Assembly: GCA_027405735.1 (NCBI GenBank)
Contig: JAPEHQ010000002.1
Coordinates: forward strand, 1,488,001-1,552,000
Origin: Mucor racemosus
Lineage: Eukaryota; Mucoromycota; Mucoromycetes; Mucorales; Mucoraceae
Reading direction: 5' to 3'
DNA: 64,000 bases
This document shows, piece by piece, positions 22,464 through 33,288 of the stretch. Made by a program: the position numbers and the translations under genes. The notes beneath the pieces were generated by a model. The model was not told where the DNA came from. It did no database searches and saw nothing but the letters and a program-made list of their open reading frames with translations. The number at the start of each line of letters is the position of its first letter. Positions within the stretch are counted from its first letter, which is position 1.

Positions 22464-23591
22464 TTACTGCTTGTTAGTATTGTTCATGTTGATAACCTGA
22501 TGTGATGTTGCTGTTGTATCTGCATTGATATGCTTGTCTCCCTCAGAAGCATTGACTTTTTCTTCTTGGTTGTTAGGATAGTTAAAAGGGGTTTCAAACT
22601 CATCAACACCAACATCATCATAATCAGTATTATGTAAATTAACTTGAGGGTCATACATTTCAATTTTGATACGTTGTTGATGTTGTTGAGCATCGTAAGA
22701 ATAATAATTATCATTTTTCTCGTTTGATAATACGCCAGCATTATCAATTAATGTATTTGAAGGAGAAATTTGTTGATTATTATTTGTTGTAGGTAAAGGT
22801 GGATGTTCTAATTGCTGTTGAAATTCACCTGCAACAAGGCTAGGACTAAATGCAAGTTGAGGAGAGTACTGCGATTTAAGCATAGAAAATGAAGGTTCAT
22901 CCACCAATGTATCTGCAGTCAATCTTTTCTGTCTGACCGTTGTAGTTGAACTGTACGCAGGAGGGGGTTGTAACATGTGCATTGACTTTTTCTCTTCTTC
23001 CAACATATTGGGATCAGATGTATTAATTGTACTTAGACTAGCCCAACTAGTGTATTTATTAGCAGTAATAGGTTTATGAGGTTGATTGCGGCGAGATGAA
23101 GGATCATCATATACTGATACTTTTGATGCCAACTTATATCTACGACGACGAACAAAAAAGATGATTGCAGTGATAATAACCCCCATTGTGCCTAATACGC
23201 CCAATAAAGGAGCCAGCCAAGGTACATTATTGTTATTATGTGATGTCGATGTTGATTTATTATTATCAAAAAAATTATCATGTGGGGGAGGGGGATAATT
23301 TATAAATGGAGGTAGCTTTGTAATAACTGAAGATGGCGTTGAAGAAGATGTGGAAGCAATTTGACTATTACTTTTAATACGTTGAAAATGAGTTGGTAAA
23401 ATAACAGCAGTTTGAATCATTTTAAATGATTTGGTGGCAGTAGGAGTGGCGAAAATTAATTTCTGTTTTGAGCTACTACTGCTAATTCTAGTGGTAGTAG
23501 TGGCTAGTATATGACTAGCCGGTTGCGGTGGTATGTAAAAAGCATGAATTGGAAGATCTCCACCTGAAATATCAGGTTGATGAAAAGACAT
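22464..23591 (-). CDS. Single-pass membrane protein with PPxY motif
   Basis: This is a single uninterrupted frame of 375 residues. It has no N-terminal signal peptide. One membrane segment lies at about 125-147 (WLAPLLGVLGTMGVIITAI...), followed by a stop-transfer cluster RRRRYK. The N-terminal about 120 residues are rich in Ser, Thr, Pro and Asn, as in fungal wall-sensor ectodomains. The C-terminal tail (about 225 residues) is hydrophilic, Gln/Asn-rich and acidic. It carries PPAY at 210-213, a PPxY motif of the kind bound by WW-domain Rsp5/Nedd4 ubiquitin ligases. By the positive-inside rule the tail should be cytosolic. I do not recognise a family. It diverges from the bZIP gene with about 330 bp between starts, so the two may share control elements. 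Confidence 0.72.
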   Translation of the reverse strand: MSFHQPDISGGDLPIHAFYIPPQPASHILATTTTRISSSSSKQKLIFATPTATKSFKMIQTAVILPTHFQRIKSNSQIASTSSSTPSSVITKLPPFINYPPPPHDNFFDNNKSTSTSHNNNNVPWLAPLLGVLGTMGVIITAIIFFVRRRRYKLASKVSVYDDPSSRRNQPHKPITANKYTSWASLSTINTSDPNMLEEEKKSMHMLQPPPAYSSTTTVRQKRLTADTLVDEPSFSMLKSQYSPQLAFSPSLVAGEFQQQLEHPPLPTTNNNQQISPSNTLIDNAGVLSNEKNDNYYSYDAQQHQQRIKIEMYDPQVNLHNTDYDDVGVDEFETPFNYPNNQEEKVNASEGDKHINADTTATSHQVINMNNTNKQ

Positions 23592-23924
23592 TTTATAAAG
23601 AAAAATAGGACAAAAGAGAAAAAGAGAGAAAAAAAAAGCGCTGCAGTTTGTATTTATATAAATATATATTATTTTATCATTTTATGATTGCATATTATGC
23701 ATATCTCTTGGTTTTTTTTACTACTTGTCAGGGCATCCTGTTTCTAAACAAACGTACAAATACAATATTGCCCCTAAATGTATACGTTCATAAGATCGCT
23801 CAAAAGTAGCTCATACTATTGAATGCCAGACATTTATCTTTTTTCAAAATTAGGTACACAAAAAATAATAAATGCATTTTCGCCCCTTCTCTTTTTACTG
23901 ATATTTACAAGAGAAACAACGAAT
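23592..23924. promoter_or_regulatory. Shared divergent promoter region
   Basis: This 333-bp region separates the divergent membrane-protein and bZIP starts. TATA-like runs occur on the membrane-gene side (ATATAAATATATATTATTTT, near 23654-23675). No specific operator was identified. Confidence 0.4.
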
Positions 23925-24536
23925 ATGACTATACCCCAAGAAGAGTTACAAGATGACATAACACTTAAAGAACAAGAACAAAAAGATCAAGAAGAATACT
24001 ATAGTGCTGCTGTTGTTTCTTCTCCTACGACGACTATAAATCAAACAACCGATAATATGTTGATAACTCCTCTGAACATGAGCAATTTACCAGTAAACAT
24101 TTTACAGCATTTACAACAGCAAAATTTAGGGAACGTAATCACTAGTTTTCCTACTACTGCCCATCATAACCACAATTCTGACGAAAATACACCTACACTG
24201 ATACCATCTACAACAACACACTCTATTGCTGCTAGTTTACTGGATAATAATAAAGCGAATAATAAGAATCTGACTGCGGATGAAAGAAGACAACGCAGAT
24301 TATGGAGAAATCGAGTCGCAGCTAAAGAATGTCGTAAGAAAAAGAAATTATATGTACATGAATTGGAAGAAACTATTACGAGATTAGAAAGTGAAAATTC
24401 GGCGTTACGCAAACAAGTAGATGATCTCAAGATAAAAATGGCTAAAAAAGATCAAGAGCAGCAACCTTCACCAATGGAAAACTTCAAGTTGATGAAGCAG
24501 GTTGAAGAATTGAATGCTAAACTTGGAAATATTTAG
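23925..24536 (+). CDS. CREB/ATF-like bZIP transcription factor
   Basis: The protein has 203 residues when started at the Met codon at 23925; an in-frame upstream ATG at 23823 would add a 34-residue hydrophobic leader that looks like untranslated sequence. The N-terminal 110 residues are Gln, Asn and Thr-rich. The basic region begins near residue 119 and carries NRVAAKECRKKKK (about 128-140), which fits the CREB pattern N-x3-A-A-x2-C-R-x-K-K-K. LYVHELE and a leucine zipper (ETITRLESENSALRKQVDDL) follow, then a second short coiled segment at the C-terminus. CREB-type bZIPs dimerise and bind CRE sites (TGACGT-like). The target pathway cannot be told. It diverges from the membrane-protein gene. 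Confidence 0.88.
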   Translation: MTIPQEELQDDITLKEQEQKDQEEYYSAAVVSSPTTTINQTTDNMLITPLNMSNLPVNILQHLQQQNLGNVITSFPTTAHHNHNSDENTPTLIPSTTTHSIAASLLDNNKANNKNLTADERRQRRLWRNRVAAKECRKKKKLYVHELEETITRLESENSALRKQVDDLKIKMAKKDQEQQPSPMENFKLMKQVEELNAKLGNI

Positions 24537-24733
24537 CTTATGAACATGTATGGTTGCCACGCAAAGCCCATCTCAATAAAAATTATATATGATACTAAGG
24601 GCTTAGAAAGTTTTTTTAGTCCAGTGTAAGGCTTGTTATCTTGTTGCGGATTATTGTTATTGTTGTGGAACCACAGTGGATATATATATATCTGCTTCTA
24701 TTAATACATATAGACCTCCGTCTTAAAAATATA

Positions 24734-24740
24734 TATAAAA
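24734..24740 (+). promoter_or_regulatory. TATA box of the glycosyltransferase gene
   Basis: TATAAAA lies 72 bp upstream of the ATG at 24812, in a TA-rich context. Confidence 0.5.
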
Positions 24741-24811
24741 GAAGGACCCTTCAAAACTGCAAAATAACCCATTCTTCTTTTACCTAAATAATTTTTTTCA
24801 TACAAAACAAA

Positions 24812-26245
24812 ATGATGCGCTCACCAAAGTTTGTTTGGGCTACATGCTTGATTGCATTAGTCTTGACCCTGTCCTTAGTCATGTACACATCAACACAAAC
24901 TATGAGTGTTCAATTACGATTTAATATAAGCCCAGTTAAATCCACAACCACAACTACACCCGCAACATCATTACAAAATGTAGAGAACAAGGAAGAAAAA
25001 TACATTTCATTTTTACCTCATTCTGGTCTTCATAATCAACGTATCGGCCTTATTAATGCAATGATCTTGGCTAAAGCACTCGACCGTACACTTATTTTAC
25101 CAGACATCAACATCGGAACTGCTGTATGGTGGAGGTCAACCCCAGCTTCCGAATTTCGTCTTGGTGAATGTTCTTCCATCAAACAAAGATCAAACTCCAT
25201 TTGCAAAGATTTCAAAAAATATGTACCTGTTTCAGTTGAATCTATTTTCGACTTGTCTGCTATTCATGCTGCTGGTGTTCGTACTATTCAACGCTCAAGC
25301 ATGTCTCCAAGTTACTTTCAAGACGTTTTATCTGCTTCCGATCAAGATGTCTACCGTGTAGATGATAATGCTCGTTATTCTTACCGTATTTATGACTCTA
25401 AAGATAATCAAGACGATATTCGTACATTCCGTTATCGTATTGATATGGAAGATTTACGCCAAAAAGATGAAAAGGTCATATTATTTGGCTCTTTGCATTA
25501 CACATTACGTTTAGCTCTGCAAGATCCTTATTTAATATGGTTAGGTCAACATTTGCGCGAAGAAACAAGTATCGCCCATCCTATTGTTGTTCGTCAAGCA
25601 CTCAGTGTGATTCCGTTATTAGGTGGACCTGAAAACTTTGTTGGTGTTCATTTACGACAAGGAGATGGTTTCTTCAAGGCATTACAAGATGAAACATTGA
25701 ATACACTTCGAGCCACATTGGAACAAACTAATTTGGATCAAGAACAATTGGAACTAATTAAATCACAACAAGAACCTTTACAATTTACTAATACACCGCT
25801 TTCAGCAAATGATGAACAACGTATTGCTATTCTCAAGGAAATTGACAACAGTTCTTTGGATAAGACTGAATTATTAACTCAATGTATCGCATGGCATAGC
25901 ACAGATAACCATCCAAGATTACGCCTTATCTACATGGCAACTGACACTCGCCAGCCTCGTATAACACTAAAAGCACTGTATGACGAGTTTCCATGCATTT
26001 TCTCTCTCTCCGATTTTCCACAAGTGATTGAAAGTACATTAACCATGTCTCCTATGCTCACTGGCAATCAACTCGTCGATGACGAAATGACTCTTTTAGA
26101 TGCAAAGGTTGCCCCTCTTTTGTTTCCAATGATTGATGCTGAAATTGCTTCTCATGGATCTAGTTTTATTGGTACAAGAAAGAGTACATTTTCCCAGTAT
26201 ATCAATCACAGATATCACAGATTTCAAAAGATGTATCATAGTTAG
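24812..26245 (+). CDS. Type II membrane O-fucosyltransferase-like glycosyltransferase
   Basis: This is an intronless frame of 477 residues. Residues 8-25 form an uncleaved signal anchor and a Thr-rich stem follows, so the catalytic domain should face the Golgi or ER lumen. The domain opens with SFLPHSGLHNQRIGLINAM (about 66-84), which fits the N-terminal motif of the GDP-fucose protein O-fucosyltransferase superfamily, and contains GVHLRQGDGFF (about 278-288) with the conserved His-x-Arg that contacts the GDP-sugar. A C-terminal block near MATDTR resembles the third conserved region. Mucoralean fungi carry fucose in their wall polysaccharides, which suits this activity, but the acceptor cannot be inferred. 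It lies tail-to-head behind the bZIP gene with its own TATA box. Confidence 0.82.
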   Translation: MMRSPKFVWATCLIALVLTLSLVMYTSTQTMSVQLRFNISPVKSTTTTTPATSLQNVENKEEKYISFLPHSGLHNQRIGLINAMILAKALDRTLILPDINIGTAVWWRSTPASEFRLGECSSIKQRSNSICKDFKKYVPVSVESIFDLSAIHAAGVRTIQRSSMSPSYFQDVLSASDQDVYRVDDNARYSYRIYDSKDNQDDIRTFRYRIDMEDLRQKDEKVILFGSLHYTLRLALQDPYLIWLGQHLREETSIAHPIVVRQALSVIPLLGGPENFVGVHLRQGDGFFKALQDETLNTLRATLEQTNLDQEQLELIKSQQEPLQFTNTPLSANDEQRIAILKEIDNSSLDKTELLTQCIAWHSTDNHPRLRLIYMATDTRQPRITLKALYDEFPCIFSLSDFPQVIESTLTMSPMLTGNQLVDDEMTLLDAKVAPLLFPMIDAEIASHGSSFIGTRKSTFSQYINHRYHRFQKMYHS

Positions 26246-26769
26246 ACAACATTTTATTTATACATATTTATTTACATAGCACTACCCTCATAATTTGTAA
26301 TATTCCTTCGCAAGTACCCATCCCATTCATTCCTCATTTTATTTCATCAATTATTTTAAATGGAAAAATAGAAACCCTTTTTAAACCTTGTGCTGCACTC
26401 TGGTTTGATAGGTCAGCTTTTTCTATTCCTTCTATTCTACTACACACTGTTCATATTTTTTTGTACAATAAAAAACAAAGCCCAAAAATAAAAATCAATA
26501 AACAACAATTAAAAGTGTCGTATGCATCAAAACAACAATCGTATAAGCCCTTTTGTTTTATCTTTTTTTTTTTAGTTGCACAATTTTGTAACATGATGTA
26601 AAGGCTGGGTCATTTGGCTGATGGATCAAATGGCACTTTTTTCGAGTAACGCCAAGTTTTTTTATTTTTATTTTTATTTTTAAATAAAATTGCCTTGTTT
26701 AGGTGATTTTCGACTGGTGTAACTTGACGGTAAAAACAATCTCTTTTACTCCATTTGTTATGTTTTTGA

Positions 26770-26900
26770 CTTATTTTAATACATGGTAGTAGTTTGTCTT
26801 TCGGATGACTAAATTATGTAAAAAAAAAAAAAAAAAAATCGTTAGCAGTGTTTGATTATACATACTAAAAATACATTTAATGTATAAATATACAACCGTA
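26770..26900 (-). repeat. Duplicate of bHLH-gene 3' flank
   Basis: It aligns in direct orientation with about 33108-33225: TCGGATGACTAAATTATG, a poly-A stretch, GTTAG, TTGATT and a ATAAATATA segment are shared in order. In the parent this lies just downstream of the minus-strand bHLH stop codon. Confidence 0.5.
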
Positions 26901-27207
26901 GATTAACGGAGGCCATACCTGATGGTGACTGAAAGCTTTCTCGAGCTCTGATCCTTTCTTTTTATTAGAGTATGCTTCGATTATAAACTTATATATAAAA
27001 TTTAATTGATCTGTTAGGAAAGAACAGACATTGTTTTTTTTTATAAGAATAAACTACAATTTAGGGAAGATTCCGGTTAAACATCATTTTTTTCTGGTAT
27101 TACAACATGTTGATTGATGGCAAAGAATCAAAAGATTGATGCCGCCTGAATGAAATCCAATAGCATGTATGACCAAACAAACAAACAAACATAAATTGCT
27201 CAAAAGC

Positions 27208-27234
27208 CAGGTTCGAGATCTTCAAGGGACTTTG
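27208..27234 (+). pseudogene. Exon fragment of a bHLH-zipper paralogue
   Basis: These 27 bp are identical, in inverted orientation, to 33301-33327 and encode the same zipper peptide, QVRDLQGTL. The preceding codons are related but diverged (LKSQ against LKNQ with an indel nearby), so this looks like a decayed exon copy and not a terminal inverted repeat. Confidence 0.5.
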
Positions 27235-27925
27235 CTAAAAATAATGAAGCCAACCATGCGTTTTATCATTGATAAATTCCCATACATCGAGTCCAAAAAA
27301 GAGTATTCCTTTCAATATGTTACTGCAAAGCTAAAATAAGACAAACATCTAAATCAAGACTTTTTAAAAACTAGGTATGGCGCTTGAGATTTGCCATCTA
27401 GCAGGCCAAATTTTTTGAATAAGCGAGCTCTGATCTAGAAAAATGTTATAATGTGTCTAAATTATCCTTATTATATATAAGATATTTTGTCCGTTGAAAG
27501 GAAGTAGTAACGTTACTTTATTGGAATGCCTTGGGAACAATTTTAACATACATTCAAATACCAAAGAATTATCTATACCAGAAAAAAATATTAAAATATG
27601 TTTTAATGCGAAATCCATGTACTTTGACATACTATCAATCCATTTTTTGTATCATAATATACTATATGTTATTGCAAAACAAGAATCAAAGGGTAGCACA
27701 TCCATTAAAATCAAAGGATTTGAAACTGTGGTTCAATCAAATCGGGGGTTAAATAAAAAGTGTAAATCAACGATGAAAACAACGCGAGTTTTTGCTAAAT
27801 TCAACAAAATAGACAATAAACCTCTCTTTTCAATTGAGTATATTATATAATCCATTTGTTTAAGAATCTAATCATGTTAATTTAAAAAAAGTTGCATACC
27901 GAAATATTTTTATTTACTCGTTAAA

Positions 27926-28092
27926 CAGTATCTTCACCCTGAGACTCAACCAGACTCAAGGTATTTTTTATCTGACTTCGAAATTAAGCAGTGAAATTGA
28001 AAAATTAAAAAGTATTTTTGAGTCACCCGCTTAATTTCGAAGTCAGATAGAAAATACCTTGAGTCTGGTTGAGTCTCAGGGTGAAGATACTG
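27926..28092. mobile_element. Long hairpin (foldback) element
   Basis: Two 64-bp arms (27926-27989 and 28029-28092) are inverted complements with a single mismatch, around a 39-bp loop. The arms start CAGTATCTTCACCCTGAGAC. This is the form of a foldback or MITE-like insertion. It sits about 280 bp upstream of the Fanzor start. No target duplication is obvious. Confidence 0.65.
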
Positions 28093-28238
28093 GGTTTGAG
28101 TTGCTTATACTGAAAAATATGCAAGGACAGTAGTAGTATTCACAAGTTTTGACTTGTGAAAAGCCTTTGACATGTTGGCAATAAGAGTCGCACAGTAGTT
28201 TGTTTCGGTTCATTTGTATTAATAGCCCTTAAAAACAC

Positions 28239-28246
28239 TATAAATA
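28239..28246 (+). promoter_or_regulatory. TATA box of the Fanzor gene
   Basis: TATAAATA lies 127 bp upstream of the ATG at 28373. The order hairpin element, TATA box, start codon suggests that the gene keeps its own promoter. Confidence 0.4.
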
Positions 28247-28372
28247 AAGAAAACTATCTTTTGATTCTCCTGTAGATTTACCTAATATATTAGCTACTAA
28301 ATAATAAATAATCAAAATCTACATACTCGTTATCAATATTTTACTTAAAGCATTATTTTTATACAAAAAAAC

Positions 28373-31300
28373 ATGAGCTCCCCACCTCCTACCGAGAATA
28401 ATATTTGTAAAAGACATCTTATTGTTGAAGATGAAGAAGAAATCGAAGCAGAAATCGAAAGCCAACATGTTCTCATGGATGCTGTAGATCAAAATCACCC
28501 AACGTTTGTACCTTATACTGAAAGTTTCACTAGGGTATGTACGGTATAATATCAAAACAACAAAGAAGCTCATATATCTGTAATTAACCTTTTTTAACAA
28601 CTTGCAAACTTGGCATTCTGCAAAACCAAATAAATCATTTGGACTGATTTGGCCCCACAGCGTGAGCGAGGAAACCCCGCTGTTGGCCAACATTGAATGT
28701 ATTAGCATCGACAACATTTGATTTTTCTTTTCTTCTTTGTCTATTATAATAACATCTCAATGCACATAAAAAGAAAACAATTAAATATATACGTTCCTGG
28801 CACTACAAGGAGAAATTTGCCAGCAACTTTGGAAACACAAACAACTAGTCGTAGAAGAGCAACAACTGATGATGATGAAGCTTATATGAACTCGTTGAAA
28901 ACTCAATTTAGACATAGAATCATAAAGCATATCAAAACATGCCATGATGAAAACGAGTCTTTCGATGATTTATACAAAACGTTGATGCAGTTAAAACAAC
29001 TTCCAAGAGGTGTGGTCTCGAGCGCTGAACAGAGCATCAATGCACCAGTAAATTCAATTGTAGTGTATCTAAATCGTGTAACAAGAACAACCAAAAAGAA
29101 AAGCATTGAACATTGGAAAGACTATGTAAAAGAAAATTTTGAATCCCTCAAAGATTCAGTAACGATACAAGAAGAATCCACTGCAGCTCAAGAAGGCATT
29201 GAAGAGCAAGAAGAAGTAGATGAAGAAGAACCGGAAGAAATAGATGATAATGAAGTAGAAGACGACGTAGCACATAGAACTTGCTCCACATCCTTCTCAT
29301 CAGTTATTCGAAAGGATTTGCCACAAAATTGTCGATCAACATTCATTGGTACTATCAATAAAACCATTGAACAAGCTTCAGATTACTTGGCTGATTTCAG
29401 CAAGCAAGTAATGAAAATGTTGCTGCTTTTCAAAGACAATCAATTTATCACAAATAGCGGCAATATTCAATTAGTGCACCAAGAGGGACAAAGTCTCAAT
29501 CCAGTGTTACCAGTAGGATATCTACACGAGGATGTGATTGTGCCTAAGCCCTTAAATAGTCAATTCCTGCAGACTGATAGCCTGAAAGAAGAGTACAATG
29601 CATTATTCCAAGAGGCTCACTTTGATCAAATCCATTCAACTTACTTTGGATCAAAAGGAATTAGCAAATCCACCCTGAATACGGCACGACTTCATAAAGC
29701 AATAGTAAATTTACTTGGGCGTGATGAGGAGAATGTTTACAATGATTTGTCGTCTCACGTTATGAAAATGGCAAGAAATGTTTATATCGCCAATTTCATG
29801 AATATGTGGGCAGATAATACAATCGTAAACAAAGCATTGAACAGGCTCTTGAATATTCTATTGATTGTCCATTTATCTCCTGCTCGTGATCAAGAATTCA
29901 AGAAAAAACGCGAGGAGCTCAAAGGAAAGAATAAAGGAAAGAATAGACAGCCTCCTAACAACAATTGTGCCATTCCAGTAAATTCGATGTCACTCATCAA
30001 CAAAACTTATAATGGACGCAGAAGGCTTTTCGCTGACGAGATTAAAAGAAGGAATCGTTATATCGAGAAAGGAGGAGATTGGGTTGTTAAGCAATGGAAA
30101 GCTAGCTTGTGTCAGCAAAGGCTGAACTCATATGCAGATGTTTTGCAAAGAGAGGTAAGATTGATGAACAATCGAATTGAACAAGTATATTAAACAACCT
30201 TCTTCTAGAAACAAAAGCGGCAAGTGAGACGAGAGCAGCAACGTCAACAAGAAGAAGAGCAAGGTATCAAAATGCAAGAAGTGTTGGTAGAAGAAGAGAT
30301 TCAAGATGTTGACATGGAAGATATTTTGGTAGAAGAGGACACCTCGCGAAAAAGAATAAACCAGTTAAAGCAGATAACAAGAGCAGCTCTTTTTGAGGAA
30401 AAAACAATTTGCAAAGCATATTTTGTTGGTAAATTGAGCAACATTAGCGACAAAGAAGTGGAGGTCATCTTGAAGATTATTAAATTTGTAAAGCCATACA
30501 TGGCATCTAGAGCCACATACCATGTCTTTTCACATCAAATTCCCTTTCTCTTGATGGTTAATCAAGTATTACGTTCTGTTGGTTACCATGAGCAAGTGGT
30601 GAAATTGACCCCCATCATCAGGCCTACAAATCTGCACGCGTTATGGATTGATGCTACTACATTACACTCTTTGTTTTGTGCTCGAAAGCTGGAACATAAG
30701 ATGGTACTCCATGATTTCGAAGGGAACGTCATTCGTGCGGCTTCAGTTACGTCTCAAAAGGATGCTGTGTTTAGTAGTTTTTTCGACATAGATCGTCTAA
30801 AAACAATATGTGCTGGCTACGGGTTGCAATTCGCCTACCGTATGCATGTACTACCTGGACTTCAGTGTGTGAGAATCCTTGGTACTAGAAATTACCAAAA
30901 GCATAAACAGAAGAATAAACAGCAACCTCCTGTGACTCAGACATCCACAAGAAGCAATGAGATCAACAGCAGAATTGCAGCATTGATTGACCAGAAGATC
31001 ACAGTAGAGAAAAGGTTGAAGAACGCTCAAATTACACTTAATAAATATCTACTTGGTTCAGAAAGTGCTTCTCAACTGAAAAAAAAATGGAATGATGAAA
31101 ATATAGATAGAGACTCACTGCATAAAGAGATACAAATGACGAAGCAAAAGAAGAGACAATTGATTCAAGAAATAGTGAAAGCAAAGCAAGAACTTTCCAG
31201 TGCCAATAATGACATCTACAAGCAGAGATATGACGCTACCTCCTCTGCTGAAAGAAGACAGATAATACTAGTCGAGCCCAACAAACCTTGCCATCACAAG

Positions 31301-32372
31301 GTGGAGGAGTGTATTATTGATCAAAAAGTAGATGAAGACCAACTTGTATTTTCAGGGACAGATAACGGTATTGTTAATGTCACGGAGACAGTTGCTTTTG
31401 GTGTCGATAGGTTGAAATATCATCTTCGTTTGTACAATCGCTTTCAAGTATTACAAGATCAAGGTAATTTAATGCTCGTTGATATCTTGTTTGTGGCTAA
31501 TTTTTAATGCACAAATTTTAGAAGACGCTTATATGGAAGAGAAAGAAGACGCTCAGTTGAAGAAATTGCCCACATCATTCAAGGTAAGGAGTGCCGCCCT
31601 CCGCCAACATAGTGGTCTTGCTTCTTTTTCGTCTTCGCTCAATAGAAGAAAGCGCCTCACAATCTTAGGTCAAAATGTTGCTGATCTTGAAAGCGATCTT
31701 TCTGAGTCCAGTATACAGCAATGTGGTACAATTGATGAACTGGATGCAACATTTACTCGCCATTCCCAAGCCAAGTCATGTATTCGTCAATTTTACTTTT
31801 CGAGATCGAGTGCTAATAAAAAAAGACGATTAGAATTAACGAAAAATCGATTTTATGATAGACTTGCATCAAAGGAACGAAAATTTACGAAATCATCGTC
31901 CCCTATTATGTTTATTGGAGATCGTGGGCATGCAATCAGGTCTCCTATTAAAGGACATTTGCGATTTGGTGGATATTGGAAAGAACTGAGACATTCTCGA
32001 TATACGCCTACATTGATTACTAATGAACACAACAGTTCTCAGACCTGCCTTTGGTGTTTCAGCAAATTATCACATCCGTATACTGCAAAAGGTGGTACAG
32101 TCAAGAAGACTAATGGGTCATTCATTTGTTTGAACGATGTCTGCCCAAATAAGTCTGTCGTCATGAGCAGGGATTGTCTTTCTGCATTAGCGATTGGCCT
32201 CGCTGGTGCTGCTCAGCTTATGCTTGGTTACACCTTTCCTTGCTTTGATCCAAAAAACACAACAGCGAAACAAGCAATGTTTTCTCAATTAGCTCTGTCA
32301 TTTTCGGATAGAAAACAGCAGACAAGCTGGCCCTCTGTTGGGGGTAGTACGACGAGAGCTTCGGCTCTTTGA
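28373..32372 (+). CDS. Fanzor-type RNA-guided nuclease (eukaryotic TnpB homologue)
   Basis: The exon model is 28373-28534, 28706-30154, 30209-31463 and 31522-32372, about 1238 residues. The last two junctions (54-nt and 58-nt introns) are clean and remove all in-frame stops. The first junction is uncertain. The N-terminal half is acidic, then basic and helical (KGKNKGKNRQ). The RuvC parts are FSGTDNGIVN with Asp near 922 (RuvC-I), a zinc ribbon CX2C...CX4C (Cys near 1131, 1134, 1158 and 1163), and SRDCLSALAIG with Asp near 1173 (RuvC-III). A Glu in TNEHNSSQTC (near 1124) stands directly before the first Cys pair. That is where Fanzor proteins place their relocated catalytic Glu, unlike TnpB. 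These nucleases cut DNA guided by an omega-RNA and are spread by transposons. The reading frame is intact, so it may be active; this is inference. Confidence 0.82.
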
Positions 32373-33288
32373 GGTAAGTTTATATTCATTAGACATAACT
32401 CAATACTAAATCAATTCATTCTTTAATCTTCTAAATTCAAATTCACCTTTGGTAAGTAAAATCCTTCCACATTTGTTACCCAGTCAACTAATCAAATCTC
32501 ACTTTCCTTTTTGAACTACTTAGCTTGCTATACCCTCTCAGTATTTTTCAGACGCTACTGTAAGGCTCATTTTGACTTTCAATTTCCATTTTGTGACAAA
32601 TTACCACATATTGATTATATAACACGAACCCGTAGTGTAAAAAAAGTACAATTTGTCTTGGATTAGATTGAAGACAGACAATTAGCGTTGGTGCCAATAC
32701 TTTATGTTTTATTTTAGATGATAATTAAGTTTTATTATTTACTGAATTATTCCCTCATTGATTTTTTTCCGGAGGGCCAGTCTGCTTGCAGCTCAATCAA
32801 ATATTCAATGCATTGTTTCCCATCACAGTTTATTTCAACTTTGACAAGTTTAATCTCTTTTTAATAGTAGATCTTGATATTGTTAATGCTGTGCCTTCGG
32901 TATTGTAATGGATCATCATTATATGTTGTCGTTTTTCGCATTTGCGGACTCGACAGAGGGCAAGATAATGCTGATGGAATGATCTATGCCATTTTTTTTT
33001 TTTTTTTTTTTTTTTTGGAAAGATTGAGGTTGGATTCGATTACAACAATAAAGCCGCTATATAATTGTAAATAAAATGCTTATAAATAAAAAAAAATGCT
33101 TTTTATTTTTAATAGTATGTTAATTCATCCTCGGATGACTAAATTATGATTGAAAAAAAAAAAGTTAGTGGTTGATTCTATGCTAAAATATAGTTTATGC
33201 ATAAATATATATAGACGTACATCTTCTTCATAGTTACTATTTATATAATTTAGCCATCGAATGATAATAAATATCCATTAAAAACAAC
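32373..33288. other. 3' flank of the Fanzor gene, omega-RNA candidate zone
   Basis: No protein frame is supported here. A strong splice donor, GTAAGT, follows the stop codon by one base (32374-32379). A run of 25 T occupies 32992-33016. In Fanzor and TnpB loci the guide RNA is usually made from the 3' end of the gene and its flank, so this is where it should be sought. Confidence 0.35.

Larger units (their letters stand above)
26246..27925. other. Intergenic with decayed bHLH-gene fragments
   Basis: This includes the 3' flank of the glycosyltransferase gene and two segments related to the bHLH gene at 33289-34134, listed separately. The frames at 27494-27850 have no recognisable domain. Confidence 0.45.

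Noticed and set aside
27209..27219. GGTTCGAGATC as a tRNA box B
   Set aside because: It is part of the duplicated QVRDLQ codons, with no box A or cloverleaf nearby.
27494..27850. 118-residue frame upstream of the Fanzor gene
   Set aside because: No recognisable motif and it starts without ATG. Not supported as a gene.
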